Part shown: in pieces, positions 51,637 to 59,892 of the stretch | Layout of the letters: each line of letters opens with the position of its first letter | Position numbering within the stretch: position 1 is the first letter of the stretch | Assembly (NCBI RefSeq): GCF_003182475.1 | Contig: NZ_QGTS01000007.1 | Span: forward strand, 248,001 to 312,000 | Origin: Mangrovibacter plantisponsor | GTDB taxonomy: Bacteria; Pseudomonadota; Gammaproteobacteria; Enterobacterales; Enterobacteriaceae | DNA: 64,000 bases | Direction of reading: 5' to 3' | Position numbers and translations under genes: made by a program | The notes under the pieces: model-generated | Seen by the model: the letters and a program-made list of their open reading frames with translations, nothing else | Told to the model about the DNA's origin: nothing | Databases searched by the model: none

Positions 51637-53337
51637 ATGGCGACCGGATATATCCTCTGTCTAAACGATAAAACAACCTGCGGAGGGACGATCATTGGTG
51701 GAAATCCTAATCGCAGATCTCATTCACGCCCTGTTGCAAGAATGGGTGATCCTGTAACTTGTGGAAAACATGAAGGTACATACAGGATCATTGGCGGGAT
51801 TAGCTTCATGAAAGATACTGAGGGTAACTCTCTAAAGTTGATCGCGGGAACGCTTGATAGCTTTAGTAGTTGCCCTTGCCAGGCAAAATTCATCGTAGCG
51901 AAATACCCGGCTATGAGATATGAATCTCGAAGCGGAGGAAGCACAACTTCAGGTAGTTCATCAGGTAATAATAAAATCGTCTCCGCTATTGCCAGTGTGG
52001 TGGCAACAACTGTCGTACCTGTCTTTGCCAAATCAGTACTTCGCGGTACTGGTAATACTGATGCAGGAACAGCAGACGAACCACAAGCTAACATTGGCGA
52101 GATGAGTTTCTATCAGTCTGTTCCATCGCAGCCAGCCCCTGAGCCAGAACAGCACGCACAAGCCGCGAAGAAAAAGAAAATTTCACCACCACCAGAACCA
52201 CCGAAGAAAAAATCACTGTTCGATAAAGTAGCTGGCTTCTTCTTTGGTGAAGCGGAGGCAATGCCACTTCCCCCACCTCCGGTTATTATGGGCAGTTCAG
52301 CCGAAGTCGGAATGGCAGCGTCGGCAGCAGGGGCTACAGCAAAAGCGAATCAGGACGCAGCCAAAGCCCTTACACATACCATGAAACACCTTTCAGGCCC
52401 GGAAGTCTTGAGCGGTTCGCTTGCGATGAATTTACCGTTTGTTGTTATGGGGGCGATTGTTCAGTCAAGACTCAGGGGTGACAAGAGCGATCTGCTAACA
52501 CCTGAAAAATTACTGCAAGTCGCTTACAGCAAAGGAACCGTACCAACCCGAGTACGCTATAACTGGATTACTGACGATGAAACTGGGCGATTAAAAGCTG
52601 TCGGCTATCATACCAGTACTGAAAGCGGGCGTGATCAGGTTCGTGTTCGTATGCTGGAAAAACAAAGGGATGGTAGCTATGAATTTTGGGGCGACGAGAG
52701 AAGCGATAAGCCGCTGATCACATGGACACCAGAGAGTACGCCGGGATCGCAAAGTAGCTGGAATACAGGCAATAACAGCCCGCAGGCGGGTACTGTAACG
52801 ATTCCGGGGCTTGAACATCCTGATATTCAGGGCGTAACTATCACCACAACGCCAGTACCGGAAGAGAAGGACTTTCGGGATTACATTCTGGTGTTTCCGG
52901 GGAACATCCACCCGCCGATCTACATCTATCTCAGTAAACCTCCGGTAGAACTGCTGGAAGTTGCTTTGTACATAGAGTTCATGGGACGCTCGCGGCAGGG
53001 AAAATATGAAGCAGATCATATGCCTTCAAGAGCCGCAGTTGAACAATTCTTAATGGATAAGTATCCTGGTCTTGATCAAAAACTAATCAGGAAAATGGCA
53101 GATCGGGTAGCTGCGATTGTTGTGCCGAAAGAAGTTCACCAGAAAATCAGTCAAACTTACGGTGGACGTAATATACCAGACCAAATTGCAGGGGATGCGA
53201 AGAATTTGAGGAATGCCCTGGATCGGAATTTTGATGCAATAAAACCTGCTCTTAAAGAGTATGGGGCTACTGAAGAACAACTTGAATCCGCCAGAGCTAT
53301 GATGCACAAGCTGAATACAGAGCAAGGATTGTACTAA
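51637..53337 (+). CDS. PAAR-domain / S-type pyocin-like toxin, probable T6SS cargo effector
   Basis: 566 residues from the ATG at 51637 behind GGGGAAGGGG. Residues 1-90 are a PAAR spike domain (MGDPVTCGKHEG). A Gly/Ser linker, hydrophobic segments (114-135, 257-275) and a Pro/Lys-rich stretch follow. Residues about 298-365 resemble the S-type pyocin domain (TRVRYNWITDDETGRLKAVGYHT). The C-terminal region has EADHMPS (Asp460, His461), His501 and TYGGRN (507-512), a His-rich pattern like HNH/LHH-type nucleases. It would be delivered by a type VI apparatus not encoded in this window. An overlapping small gene is the likely immunity. Confidence 0.8.
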   Translation: MATGYILCLNDKTTCGGTIIGGNPNRRSHSRPVARMGDPVTCGKHEGTYRIIGGISFMKDTEGNSLKLIAGTLDSFSSCPCQAKFIVAKYPAMRYESRSGGSTTSGSSSGNNKIVSAIASVVATTVVPVFAKSVLRGTGNTDAGTADEPQANIGEMSFYQSVPSQPAPEPEQHAQAAKKKKISPPPEPPKKKSLFDKVAGFFFGEAEAMPLPPPPVIMGSSAEVGMAASAAGATAKANQDAAKALTHTMKHLSGPEVLSGSLAMNLPFVVMGAIVQSRLRGDKSDLLTPEKLLQVAYSKGTVPTRVRYNWITDDETGRLKAVGYHTSTESGRDQVRVRMLEKQRDGSYEFWGDERSDKPLITWTPESTPGSQSSWNTGNNSPQAGTVTIPGLEHPDIQGVTITTTPVPEEKDFRDYILVFPGNIHPPIYIYLSKPPVELLEVALYIEFMGRSRQGKYEADHMPSRAAVEQFLMDKYPGLDQKLIRKMADRVAAIVVPKEVHQKISQTYGGRNIPDQIAGDAKNLRNALDRNFDAIKPALKEYGATEEQLESARAMMHKLNTEQGLY

Positions 53338-53804
53338 TGACACTAAATGTTGAAGCATTGATCCGTAGTTTAGGTAAATCTTATAAAGATTTGGTTGATT
53401 CTGGATTGATAACCTATAAAAGTGACCCCAAAGGTGCATCAGGTTCACCAACGATTAGCCTTGATATGGCGAAAGAAGGTGTGTTTTTAGCTTTCCAACG
53501 TGAAGGCCGGGTGCTGAAAGAAATTACATTAAGCATTCAGCATGATACGCTGAAGAATTGGATATTCCCAAACGATCTACCCACTCCATTGCAAAAAAGT
53601 ATGTCTCGCCAGTGGGTTCACGAAAACTTTGGCGAACCAGAAAACAGTATTCCGCCGAGAGTAATTATGAAGCAGGAAATCGGCAGGATTGAGCGATTCA
53701 CCGTTGAAGATTTCCACATACCTATCACAATGCAAATCCGCTATGACATGGCAGATATGGTAGTTGCAGTTACTTTCTTGCCTACATCAGAACTTCGCTG
53801 GTGA
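53337..53804 (+). CDS. Probable immunity protein for the PAAR toxin
   Basis: 155 residues; the ATG overlaps the toxin stop (TAATG), the standard toxin-immunity layout. No signal peptide and no membrane segment, so cytosolic, as expected against a nuclease. The sequence (MTLNVEALIRSLGKSYKDLV, IERFTVEDFHIPITMQIRYD) reminds me of the DUF6392 family found next to S-pyocin-type effectors, but that is from memory and not secure. AT-richer than the backbone. Confidence 0.7.
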   Translation: MTLNVEALIRSLGKSYKDLVDSGLITYKSDPKGASGSPTISLDMAKEGVFLAFQREGRVLKEITLSIQHDTLKNWIFPNDLPTPLQKSMSRQWVHENFGEPENSIPPRVIMKQEIGRIERFTVEDFHIPITMQIRYDMADMVVAVTFLPTSELRW

Positions 53805-54187
53805 TCAACCGTATGCGGCTTCATGTAGGCCGCTTTTCATCTTCGCTAAAAGTAATACCCTTAAGTACAAAAAAACAATCAAACCCCAGGCATCCCGATT
53901 TTTGACAAAAAAATTAAAGGGATCGTTTACTCAGATAAAAGTACAGTCAGTATTTTTCTGCACGATTTAAAATCCTGTTCGTCTGATCAGGTCCAACCCC
54001 GCCGACCAAATGCCGTGTATTCAGATCTCAGTACTGAACTTTTCACTAACCCTACATTGCCTAAAAACGCACGGTCAAAAATCTCTTTTGGGTACTCCCT
54101 AACGATACTCGTTTTTCTCGTCTCGTTAAGTATCATTTATATGTTGTACGGGTTTAAATGATACTAATCAGCGGTGAGGACAGGAAA
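53805..54187 (+). promoter_or_regulatory. Intergenic region with resolution-site-like repeats
   Basis: 383 bp without a gene. GATACT occurs at 54104-54109, reversed AGTATC at 54129-54134, and again GATACT at 54160-54165. The last two extend to perfect 10-bp arms AGTATCATTT (54129-54138)/AAATGATACT (54156-54165) with a 17-bp gap. They lie directly in front of the recombinase gene, where resolvases have their res sites and operator. Identification as res is inference. Confidence 0.5.
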
Positions 54188-54762
54188 ATGATTTTTGGTT
54201 ATGCGAGAGTCTCAACAAAGGATCAGAATCTTGAGCGTCAGTTGGCAGTACTGGAACCTGTTTGTGACAAAATCGTTACAGAGAGAGAATCAGGGAAGTC
54301 CACCAGCGAAAGACTTGAACTGTTGAACCGCCTTTCACACCTCCGCGAAGGTGATACTCTTATTACTCATACAATCGACCGCCTTGCACGTAATACTCGC
54401 GATTTACTGGAAATGATTGATAGCCTCGTTGAACGTGGGATCACTGTTCAGTTCCTTGCTAACTCATGAGTTTTGATAACTCCCCACAATCACGCCTGAT
54501 CCTAACCATGATGGGGGCAGTCGCCGAATTCGAGCGAAGAATGATCGTATCACGCCGCAACGAAGGGATTACCCTTGCTAAAGAAGCTCGTAAGTACAAA
54601 GGCAAGCAAAAGAACAAAGAATTGCACAGTAAAATCATTGAAATGCTTCAAGCAGGGAAGAACACACCGGACGAGATCGCAAAACTGTGCGATTGCGGTC
54701 GAGCTACCGTGTTTCGCATAAAGAAAGAGATGCTTGCCAGTACTGGTAGTATTGAGGACTGA
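54188..54762 (+). pseudogene. Serine recombinase (resolvase/invertase), frameshifted
   Basis: Start MIFGYARVSTKDQ with the catalytic Ser9 in RVST, then HTIDRLARNTRDL. The frame ends after VQFLANS at TGA 54467-54469 and continues in the -1 frame from 54466 (MSFDNSPQSRLILTMMGAVAEFERRMI), through the E-helix to a C-terminal helix-turn-helix (NTPDEIAKLCDCGRATVFRIKK). Restoring one base (TCA-CTG-AGT) would give a continuous LANSLSFDN, so a single-base deletion is the simplest reading. A programmed shift is less likely because there is no slippery heptamer. Confidence 0.85.
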
Positions 54763-55141
54763 TATAGCGGAAGAGAGCAAAGGAAAGGATTGCATAGGGT
54801 ATTGTTTCTCGAATCCTTTCGATATCCAAACGTTACTTTATACGAGGCTTTATAGCCTCTTCTTTATTTTATTATTAATCAATGTTTTACAATTTATTTT
54901 TTGCGTTTTATTACTACAGTAATTAACTGTCATTCACCACATTAATTGCCATTAAAGCGTGTTATTTCGGCTTAACAGGCAATGGGAATACAATCAGTAA
55001 AAACGCAAACAGAAGAATAGCCACTGCATTAAGCCTGCTCACTACTTGTTATTCAACCAGCCTGGCGGACTATACAGGTAACATGCCCACACCCGGCGGA
55101 AGTACTCCACCAGGTGTGAACAACCAGAGGCTGCGCTATGT
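54763..55141. other. Intergenic region after the recombinase
   Basis: AT-rich 379 bp without a gene. A hairpin with T-rich tail at 54844-54868 probably ends the recombinase transcript. An 8-bp inverted repeat AAAGGATT/AATCCTTT lies before it. The lipoprotein gene is transcribed toward this region. No attachment site could be identified. Confidence 0.5.
54844..54868 (+). terminator. Terminator after the recombinase
   Basis: Stem GAGGCT (54844-54849)/AGCCTC (54854-54859), loop TTAT, followed by TTCTTTATTTT. Short stem but good tail. Confidence 0.65.
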
Positions 55142-55798
55142 TCAGGTATCCAGGCTAAAGGCAGATCCAGGGTCACTTTGAATACCGTCACTACCTTCAA
55201 GCTGTTCAATGTTGAAAAATTTCACCACATTGTGGCTATCCAGGCATATCAATAGCACATTCATCTTTCTGGCTGGCGTTGCTCCCCCCTGAGCCATTAG
55301 CGGGTTTTCGTGCCAGACATACATCATGATTTTATTACCGTCATCATCAAACAAGTAGTTACGAGGTTCCCCTAAGCGGGCAATAACCCCCGTTTCAGTG
55401 GAAACCCCTTTGGTGATGATTTTATTCAGATGCAGCTTACTGTCTGAACTCAAAAAGCTGTTCTGCATACCTACAGGGTAGCGATGGACCCAATGCTTCT
55501 CGACGACATCACCATTAATTAATGCCGTCAGTTGCGTTGTCTGTGCAGCTTGTTGCCCCTGTGGCCCTGCCCAGTTCTGCATCCAGACTGCTATTTGTTT
55601 ACCTTGTGGTGACCAGAGCGTGCGCGACGGTACACCATACTGTTGAATCAGCCCGGTTAATGAAGTGGTCCCGTCGATAATCCCGGACTGCGTTGCCGAC
55701 ACAGTGTTTGCGCTAAGAGCAGGAACAGCTGGTGGTTTTGCCACACAGCCAGCCAGCCCAATTACGGCAATGACATAGAGTGTTTGTGTTATTTTCAT
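55142..55798 (-). CDS. Putative lipoprotein
   Basis: 218 residues. The lipoprotein signal peptide (MKITQTLYVIAVIGLAGC) ends at Cys18; Val and Ala follow, so outer-membrane sorting is likely because there is no Asp at +2. Two related segments (LIQQYGVPSRTLWSPQGKQ and VIARLGEPRNYLFDDDGNK) look like an internal repeat, each with a G-x-P-turn-aromatic pattern reminiscent of BamE/SmpA-like folds, but identity is not established. The gene stands alone between two intergenic regions. Confidence 0.7.
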   Translation of the reverse strand: MKITQTLYVIAVIGLAGCVAKPPAVPALSANTVSATQSGIIDGTTSLTGLIQQYGVPSRTLWSPQGKQIAVWMQNWAGPQGQQAAQTTQLTALINGDVVEKHWVHRYPVGMQNSFLSSDSKLHLNKIITKGVSTETGVIARLGEPRNYLFDDDGNKIMMYVWHENPLMAQGGATPARKMNVLLICLDSHNVVKFFNIEQLEGSDGIQSDPGSAFSLDT

Positions 55799-56241
55799 CG
55801 TTCTTTCCCAAAAAACGGCCAGGCCTTGCTGGGTTGCCGATTGCCGGCACTGACAACCAGAGCGATTTCCTCATCGCTTGTCATTAGCGCTGTAACCCAC
55901 ACCCGGCAAAGAAGTGTCTCATGAATGAGACTAACAAAGCCCGCACACTGGCAATTTAAATAAAGAGCCCGCAAGCAAAAATCGCTTTCAAAGCTACCAA
56001 AGAAAATACCTAAAAATGAAGTCGTAAAGTCTCATTTTATCAATCAGTAATACGATTATTTTTTACTTTTAAACTACTTCGCCACATATAACACAGAGCG
56101 AGACCTTTCCTAACATACCCACCAAAACAGGTTTTACCAACGATTAACTTTATTCATCCCAATGAGCTTTCGTTGAAGTTCACTCCAATACACTACACAG
56201 ACAATTCTTATTTGATTTATTTTTAAGCTGTTGGGGCATTT
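55799..56241. other. Intergenic region before the DUF535 gene
   Basis: 443 bp, AT-rich in the right half. It must contain the divergent promoters of the lipoprotein gene and the DUF535 gene. No gene, terminator or clear operator seen. Confidence 0.4.
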
Positions 56242-57216
56242 ATGTCTGTGAATGAAACACCGTTACACACCGCTGATGAGCAAGGCATTGGCACCGGATC
56301 ACTGGTTTTTGCTATCGCCCGCGGGTTGGTTGTTCCTCCCGCTGCTATCTGGCAGAAAAAGCGCTACCGGTTAAAATTTTTGCTGCGTTCGCTGTGGTAC
56401 TGGAAACCTACCAACAGCATGCTGGCAGCTTTAGCCCGGTTACCTGAATTCCCGGCATTGCTGCGGGCACAGGTTACGCTGCCCAGTAAACCACACCGCC
56501 ATTATCTGCGGCTTGGTTTGACTGCCTCACAACGCGCTCAGGCCGTTGTGGATCACTACCATTTCTTGCACCAACATACCGGAGCAACACTTTTCCAGGC
56601 ACTGACAGCCAGCGAGCCGACTCTGCTGTTTAACTTCTCCGGGCGTAACGATGAAGTGTTTTCACTTAAGGCATCCACTGCCCGCACGGCAGAGCGCGAA
56701 GGTGAAAGCACGCTGTGGTTGTTTATGGGCGACGAGTTACTGGCCAGTTTAACCTTCTGTATTACTGAGCCTGCACAGTGCCCGGTACTCTTTATTGGTG
56801 GTGTTCAGGGCCCACGCCGCCAGGTTACCAATGACACGATTAAACAGGCCACCAAAGCCTGCCATGGCCTGTTCCCCAAACGTATTTTGCTGGAAGTTAT
56901 CTGGCAATTATGTAGCCAGTGGCAGCCAGAACAGATCTATGGTGTGAGCGATGCCGGGCATGTATTCCGCGGCTGGCGCTACCGTTTCAGTAAGGCACGC
57001 CATCTGCATGCCAGTTATGACGAATTCTGGGAATCGGTGAGTGGGATTAAAGCCGGGCAATATCAATGGCAGCTTCCGCTATCCTTACCGAGAAAGGAAC
57101 TTGAAGACATCGCCAGCAAAAAACGCGCGGAATACCGCCGCCGTTACCTGTTGCAGGATGAGATTGAGCAAAAAACGCTCGCACTGATAACAAGTGGCCC
57201 GCAAAGCAATTCATAA
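56242..57216 (+). CDS. DUF535 (VirK/YbjX-family) protein
   Basis: 324 residues, no signal peptide. VirK/YbjX family features: HYLRLGLTASQRAQAVVDHYHFL, LFIGGVQGPRRQVTNDTIKQATKACHGLFPKR, and the late RYRFSKARHLHASYDEFW, then KKRAEYRRRYLL. Family members in Salmonella and Shigella affect resistance to antimicrobial peptides and membrane stress, but the mechanism is unknown. It stands next to ffs, bordering the accessory region. It could be a regular member of this lineage rather than recently acquired. Confidence 0.88.
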   Translation: MSVNETPLHTADEQGIGTGSLVFAIARGLVVPPAAIWQKKRYRLKFLLRSLWYWKPTNSMLAALARLPEFPALLRAQVTLPSKPHRHYLRLGLTASQRAQAVVDHYHFLHQHTGATLFQALTASEPTLLFNFSGRNDEVFSLKASTARTAEREGESTLWLFMGDELLASLTFCITEPAQCPVLFIGGVQGPRRQVTNDTIKQATKACHGLFPKRILLEVIWQLCSQWQPEQIYGVSDAGHVFRGWRYRFSKARHLHASYDEFWESVSGIKAGQYQWQLPLSLPRKELEDIASKKRAEYRRRYLLQDEIEQKTLALITSGPQSNS

Positions 57217-57365
57217 TTCCCGGGATCACCGCCAAAAGCACGCCCAAAAGACCATAACCCGGCATCGCAGGTTGGGCGGAAGATAGTCTCAGCCTGCACA
57301 CGTTATTGCGCCAGAGGTGTTTAATTAAAACCGGGAAAAAACCAGAACGTGCAGAACGCACAAAT

Positions 57366-57479
57366 GGGTGGGGGCCCTGCCAGCTACATCCCGGCACACA
57401 CGTCGCCTGCTGCGGCTGCTTCCTTCCGGACCTGACCGAGTTCACAAGTTAGTGTTGCGGGAGAACCAACAGGGCCCCC
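57366..57479 (-). ncRNA. ffs: 4.5S RNA of the signal recognition particle
   Basis: 114 nt on the minus strand, the E. coli length. The 5' end GGGGGCCCTG pairs with the 3' end CAGGGCCCCCACCC. The conserved apical loop GGTCAGGTCCGGAAGGAAGCAGCC is present, with the Ffh-binding asymmetric loops. It works with Ffh and FtsY in cotranslational membrane targeting. Backbone marker next to ybaZ, as in E. coli. Confidence 0.97.
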
Positions 57480-57512
57480 ATTGAGAGCGTTGTATTCCAA
57501 CGCGCGGGGCGC

Positions 57513-57541
57513 ATTATCTCTGTTGATTCCGCTAATTGCAA
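57513..57541 (-). promoter_or_regulatory. ffs promoter
   Basis: On the minus strand, -35 TTGCAA (57541-57536), 17 bp, -10 GATAAT (57518-57513), followed by the GC-rich discriminator GCGCCCCGCGCG typical of stringently controlled stable RNA. The predicted start gives a 5' leader of about 25 nt to be removed by RNase P. Confidence 0.8.
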
Positions 57542-57640
57542 GTCAACAGGGTCCGGATGACGGTTTATTGCGCAGTTGCCTCAGTTTCTTCCTTACTGGC
57601 CACCGGGTATAGTCGCATGGATGGAGAACAGGAGTAACAC

Positions 57641-57952
57641 ATGGCCTCAACAGACAATTTCGCCCAACGGGTATACCAGATAATTGCGGCAATTCCTTCC
57701 GGCAGGATAACTACTTATGGTGATGTGGCTCGTATGGCAGGTTCGCCACGTGCAGCTCGCCAGGTAGGCGGCGTGCTCAAACGGCTCCCGGAAGGTTCAC
57801 GCCTGCCATGGCACCGGGTTGTGAACCGCACAGGCCAAATATCACTGACCGGCCCGGACCTCAGCCGCCAGCGCCAGGCATTACTGGCTGAAGGCGTGCA
57901 GGTATCCGGGGATGGGAGAATTGATCTGCCACGTTACCGTTGGCCTGAATAA
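57641..57952 (+). CDS. ybaZ: Alkyltransferase-like protein YbaZ (Atl)
   Basis: 103 residues from the ATG at 57641 behind AGGAG. The O6-alkylguanine transferase fold with IPSGRITTYGDVARMAG, SPRAARQVGGVLKRLP and PWHRVVNR: the active-site Cys of PCHR is Trp, the mark of alkyltransferase-like proteins. It binds O6-alkylguanine lesions and flags them for nucleotide excision repair. Same size class as the core of E. coli YbaZ. It is convergent with ybaY. Confidence 0.95.
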   Translation: MASTDNFAQRVYQIIAAIPSGRITTYGDVARMAGSPRAARQVGGVLKRLPEGSRLPWHRVVNRTGQISLTGPDLSRQRQALLAEGVQVSGDGRIDLPRYRWPE

Positions 57953-57988
57953 AAGAAAACAGCGCCCAAAGGCGCTGCAAGACTAATG

Positions 57989-58023
57989 AAAAAGAAGGGA
58001 AAAGCGTGGTTTCCCTTCTTTTT
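57989..58023. terminator. Bidirectional terminator between ybaZ and ybaY
   Basis: Perfect 14-bp stem AAAAAGAAGGGAAA (57989-58002)/TTTCCCTTCTTTTT (58010-58023) with a 7-nt loop. Runs of A and T on both sides suit both genes. A smaller hairpin AGCGCC-CAAA-GGCGCT precedes it at 57961-57976. Confidence 0.9.
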
Positions 58024-58039
58024 AGTTAGCGGGCGAAAA

Positions 58040-58606
58040 TCAATTACCGGTTTGCATTTGAGTTTGCTGCTGTTGCGGCAAGAAGTGCGTAGGTACCGGA
58101 TACGCTTCAGTCACTTTTGCTGGTTGAACAGCAACTGCGGTATTTTGCAGCGGAATCAAGTGCAGGTCGGTACTGTTCACACCATTGGTGATAACCGGTT
58201 TAAAGGAATCAGACCGGAACATCAGTTTGCCGTCCACGGTGATTGCAGCACTTAATAAAATCCGCGCGTTCTGGCGGATATCGGCCAGGTCGTAAGGCAG
58301 CACATAGCTGAATGGCGCCTGGTGGCCTTCAAGATTGACCACTTTTTGTGACAAGACTTTCGCCGGAGCATCCGCACGTGAGGCATCAGACAAAGTGACT
58401 GTCAGTACTGCATTCTGTGGCAATGCAAAACGCTGGTTAATGACAACATCACCAGACAGATGAGGTTTCTGCATATCGGCCTGTGAGGCCAGGCGCGAAT
58501 AGGCAAAGTCCGGGTTTGGCACTTCATAAGTATTGCGAAATTGTTGTGCACAGCCAGCCAGGACAAAAGCAGCAGCCAGACCGCAAATTACGGGTGTCAG
58601 TTTCAT
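58040..58606 (-). CDS. ybaY: Lipoprotein YbaY
   Basis: 188 residues (E. coli 190). The lipoprotein signal ends in LAGC with Cys19 lipidated. The body is a YbaY/YscW-type beta domain (VINQRFALPQNAVLTVTLSDASRADAPAKVL) about 110 residues long, a type of fold seen in secretin pilotins and stress lipoproteins. The C-terminal tail is Gln/Thr-rich. Function in enterics is unknown. It is separately transcribed between the ybaZ terminator and tesB. Confidence 0.92.
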   Translation of the reverse strand: MKLTPVICGLAAAFVLAGCAQQFRNTYEVPNPDFAYSRLASQADMQKPHLSGDVVINQRFALPQNAVLTVTLSDASRADAPAKVLSQKVVNLEGHQAPFSYVLPYDLADIRQNARILLSAAITVDGKLMFRSDSFKPVITNGVNSTDLHLIPLQNTAVAVQPAKVTEAYPVPTHFLPQQQQTQMQTGN

Positions 58607-58939
58607 CGTTTTTCTCCTTCTCCTGCCACCACACCAATACAGTTAATATCGTTGTGGTGAGGGGTTGGTTTATTGCTTATCAGGGTAAGTCTGGCATATT
58701 ACCTGATTTTTTGCTGCTAAAAGACTGGAAATTCAGATAATTGAACCCATCGGACCAGTTAGAAATCCAGGTTATACTTAACAATATGTGTCGCATTGTG
58801 GCTGTGCGAATCGCCTGGATTATTGGCACTTACCCGAACTCAGGGCGATTACGCTACAACGTTGTGTCGCAAAGCCGCGCATCAGGCCATATGGTCACTA
58901 CACACACCGACTAAAAACTCCGCAGCCAGAGGGTGTACT

Positions 58940-59800
58940 ATGAGTCAGGCGTTAAATAATTTGTTAGCCCTGTTAAATCTTGAAAAAATTGAAGAAGGCC
59001 TGTTTCGTGGGCAAAGTGAAGACCTTGGCCTGCGCCAGGTATTTGGCGGCCAGGTCGTTGGGCAGGCGCTGTATGCAGCAAAAGAAACTGTTCCTGCAGA
59101 ACGCCTGGTGCACTCCTTTCACAGTTACTTTTTACGCCCCGGAGACAGCAAGAAAGCCATTGTTTATGATGTTGAAGTACTGCGTGATGGCAACAGCTTT
59201 AGTGCCAGGCGCGTGTCCGCCATTCAAAATGGCAAGCCCATCTTTTATATGACTGCATCATTTCAGGCACCTGAGCCTGGTTTTGAACACCAGAAAACCA
59301 TGCCAGAGGCCCCGGAACCGGAGTCACTAAAATCCGAAACGGATATCGCCAAACTGTTTGAGCATATGCTCCCTCCACTGGCTAAAGAAAAATTCTTAAG
59401 CGATAAACCGCTGGAGATCCGCCCGGTAGTGTTCCATAACCCTCTGAAAGGCCATGTGGATAAACCTGAACGCCAGGTCTGGATGCGGGCGAATGGCACA
59501 ATGCCGGATGATTTACGCATTCACCAGTACTTACTGGGTTATGCGTCTGACTTTAACTTTCTGCCCACTGCGTTGCAGCCACACGGAATAGGGTTTCTGG
59601 AGCACGGAATGCAGGTTGCCACTATTGATCACTCTATGTGGTTCCACCGCCCTTTCAGCCTTAACGAGTGGTTGCTCTACAGCGTGGAAAGCACATCAGC
59701 ATCCAGTGCCAGAGGTTTTGTACGCGGCGAGTTCTATACGCAGGATGGGGTTTTGGTGGCTTCAACAGTGCAGGAAGGCGTTATGCGCCAGCGGGGTTAA
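58940..59800 (+). CDS. tesB: Acyl-CoA thioesterase II TesB
   Basis: 286 residues from the ATG at 58940 ([20 protein letters not shown]), the E. coli start and length; the frame's 48-codon upstream extension is spurious. Double hotdog fold with [18 protein letters not shown] and, late in the protein, the catalytic Asp in [13 protein letters not shown], supported by Gln and Thr. It hydrolyses medium- and long-chain acyl-CoA. Convergent with amtB, sharing a terminator. Confidence 0.96.
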   Translation: MSQALNNLLALLNLEKIEEGLFRGQSEDLGLRQVFGGQVVGQALYAAKETVPAERLVHSFHSYFLRPGDSKKAIVYDVEVLRDGNSFSARRVSAIQNGKPIFYMTASFQAPEPGFEHQKTMPEAPEPESLKSETDIAKLFEHMLPPLAKEKFLSDKPLEIRPVVFHNPLKGHVDKPERQVWMRANGTMPDDLRIHQYLLGYASDFNFLPTALQPHGIGFLEHGMQVATIDHSMWFHRPFSLNEWLLYSVESTSASSARGFVRGEFYTQDGVLVASTVQEGVMRQRG

Positions 59801-59822
59801 CCCACGCTATTTATCTAAAAGC

Positions 59823-59852
59823 AAAAAAGAGAGACAACAGTCTCTCTTTTTT
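59823..59852. terminator. Bidirectional terminator between tesB and amtB
   Basis: Perfect 13-bp stem AAAAAAGAGAGAC (59823-59835)/GTCTCTCTTTTTT (59840-59852), loop AACA. Confidence 0.93.
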
Positions 59853-59892
59853 ATGCCCGGCTGTTACACCAGGCACTCAGCAACCAACGGGA

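Noticed and set aside
54460..54475. Programmed -1 frameshift in the recombinase
   Set aside because: There is no slippery heptamer at the junction, and resolvases are not known to need one; a single-base deletion is simpler.
57336..57361. Hairpin GTGC/GCAC with a T run downstream of ffs as its terminator
   Set aside because: The stem is only 4 bp and the T run is separated from it, so I do not list it as a feature.
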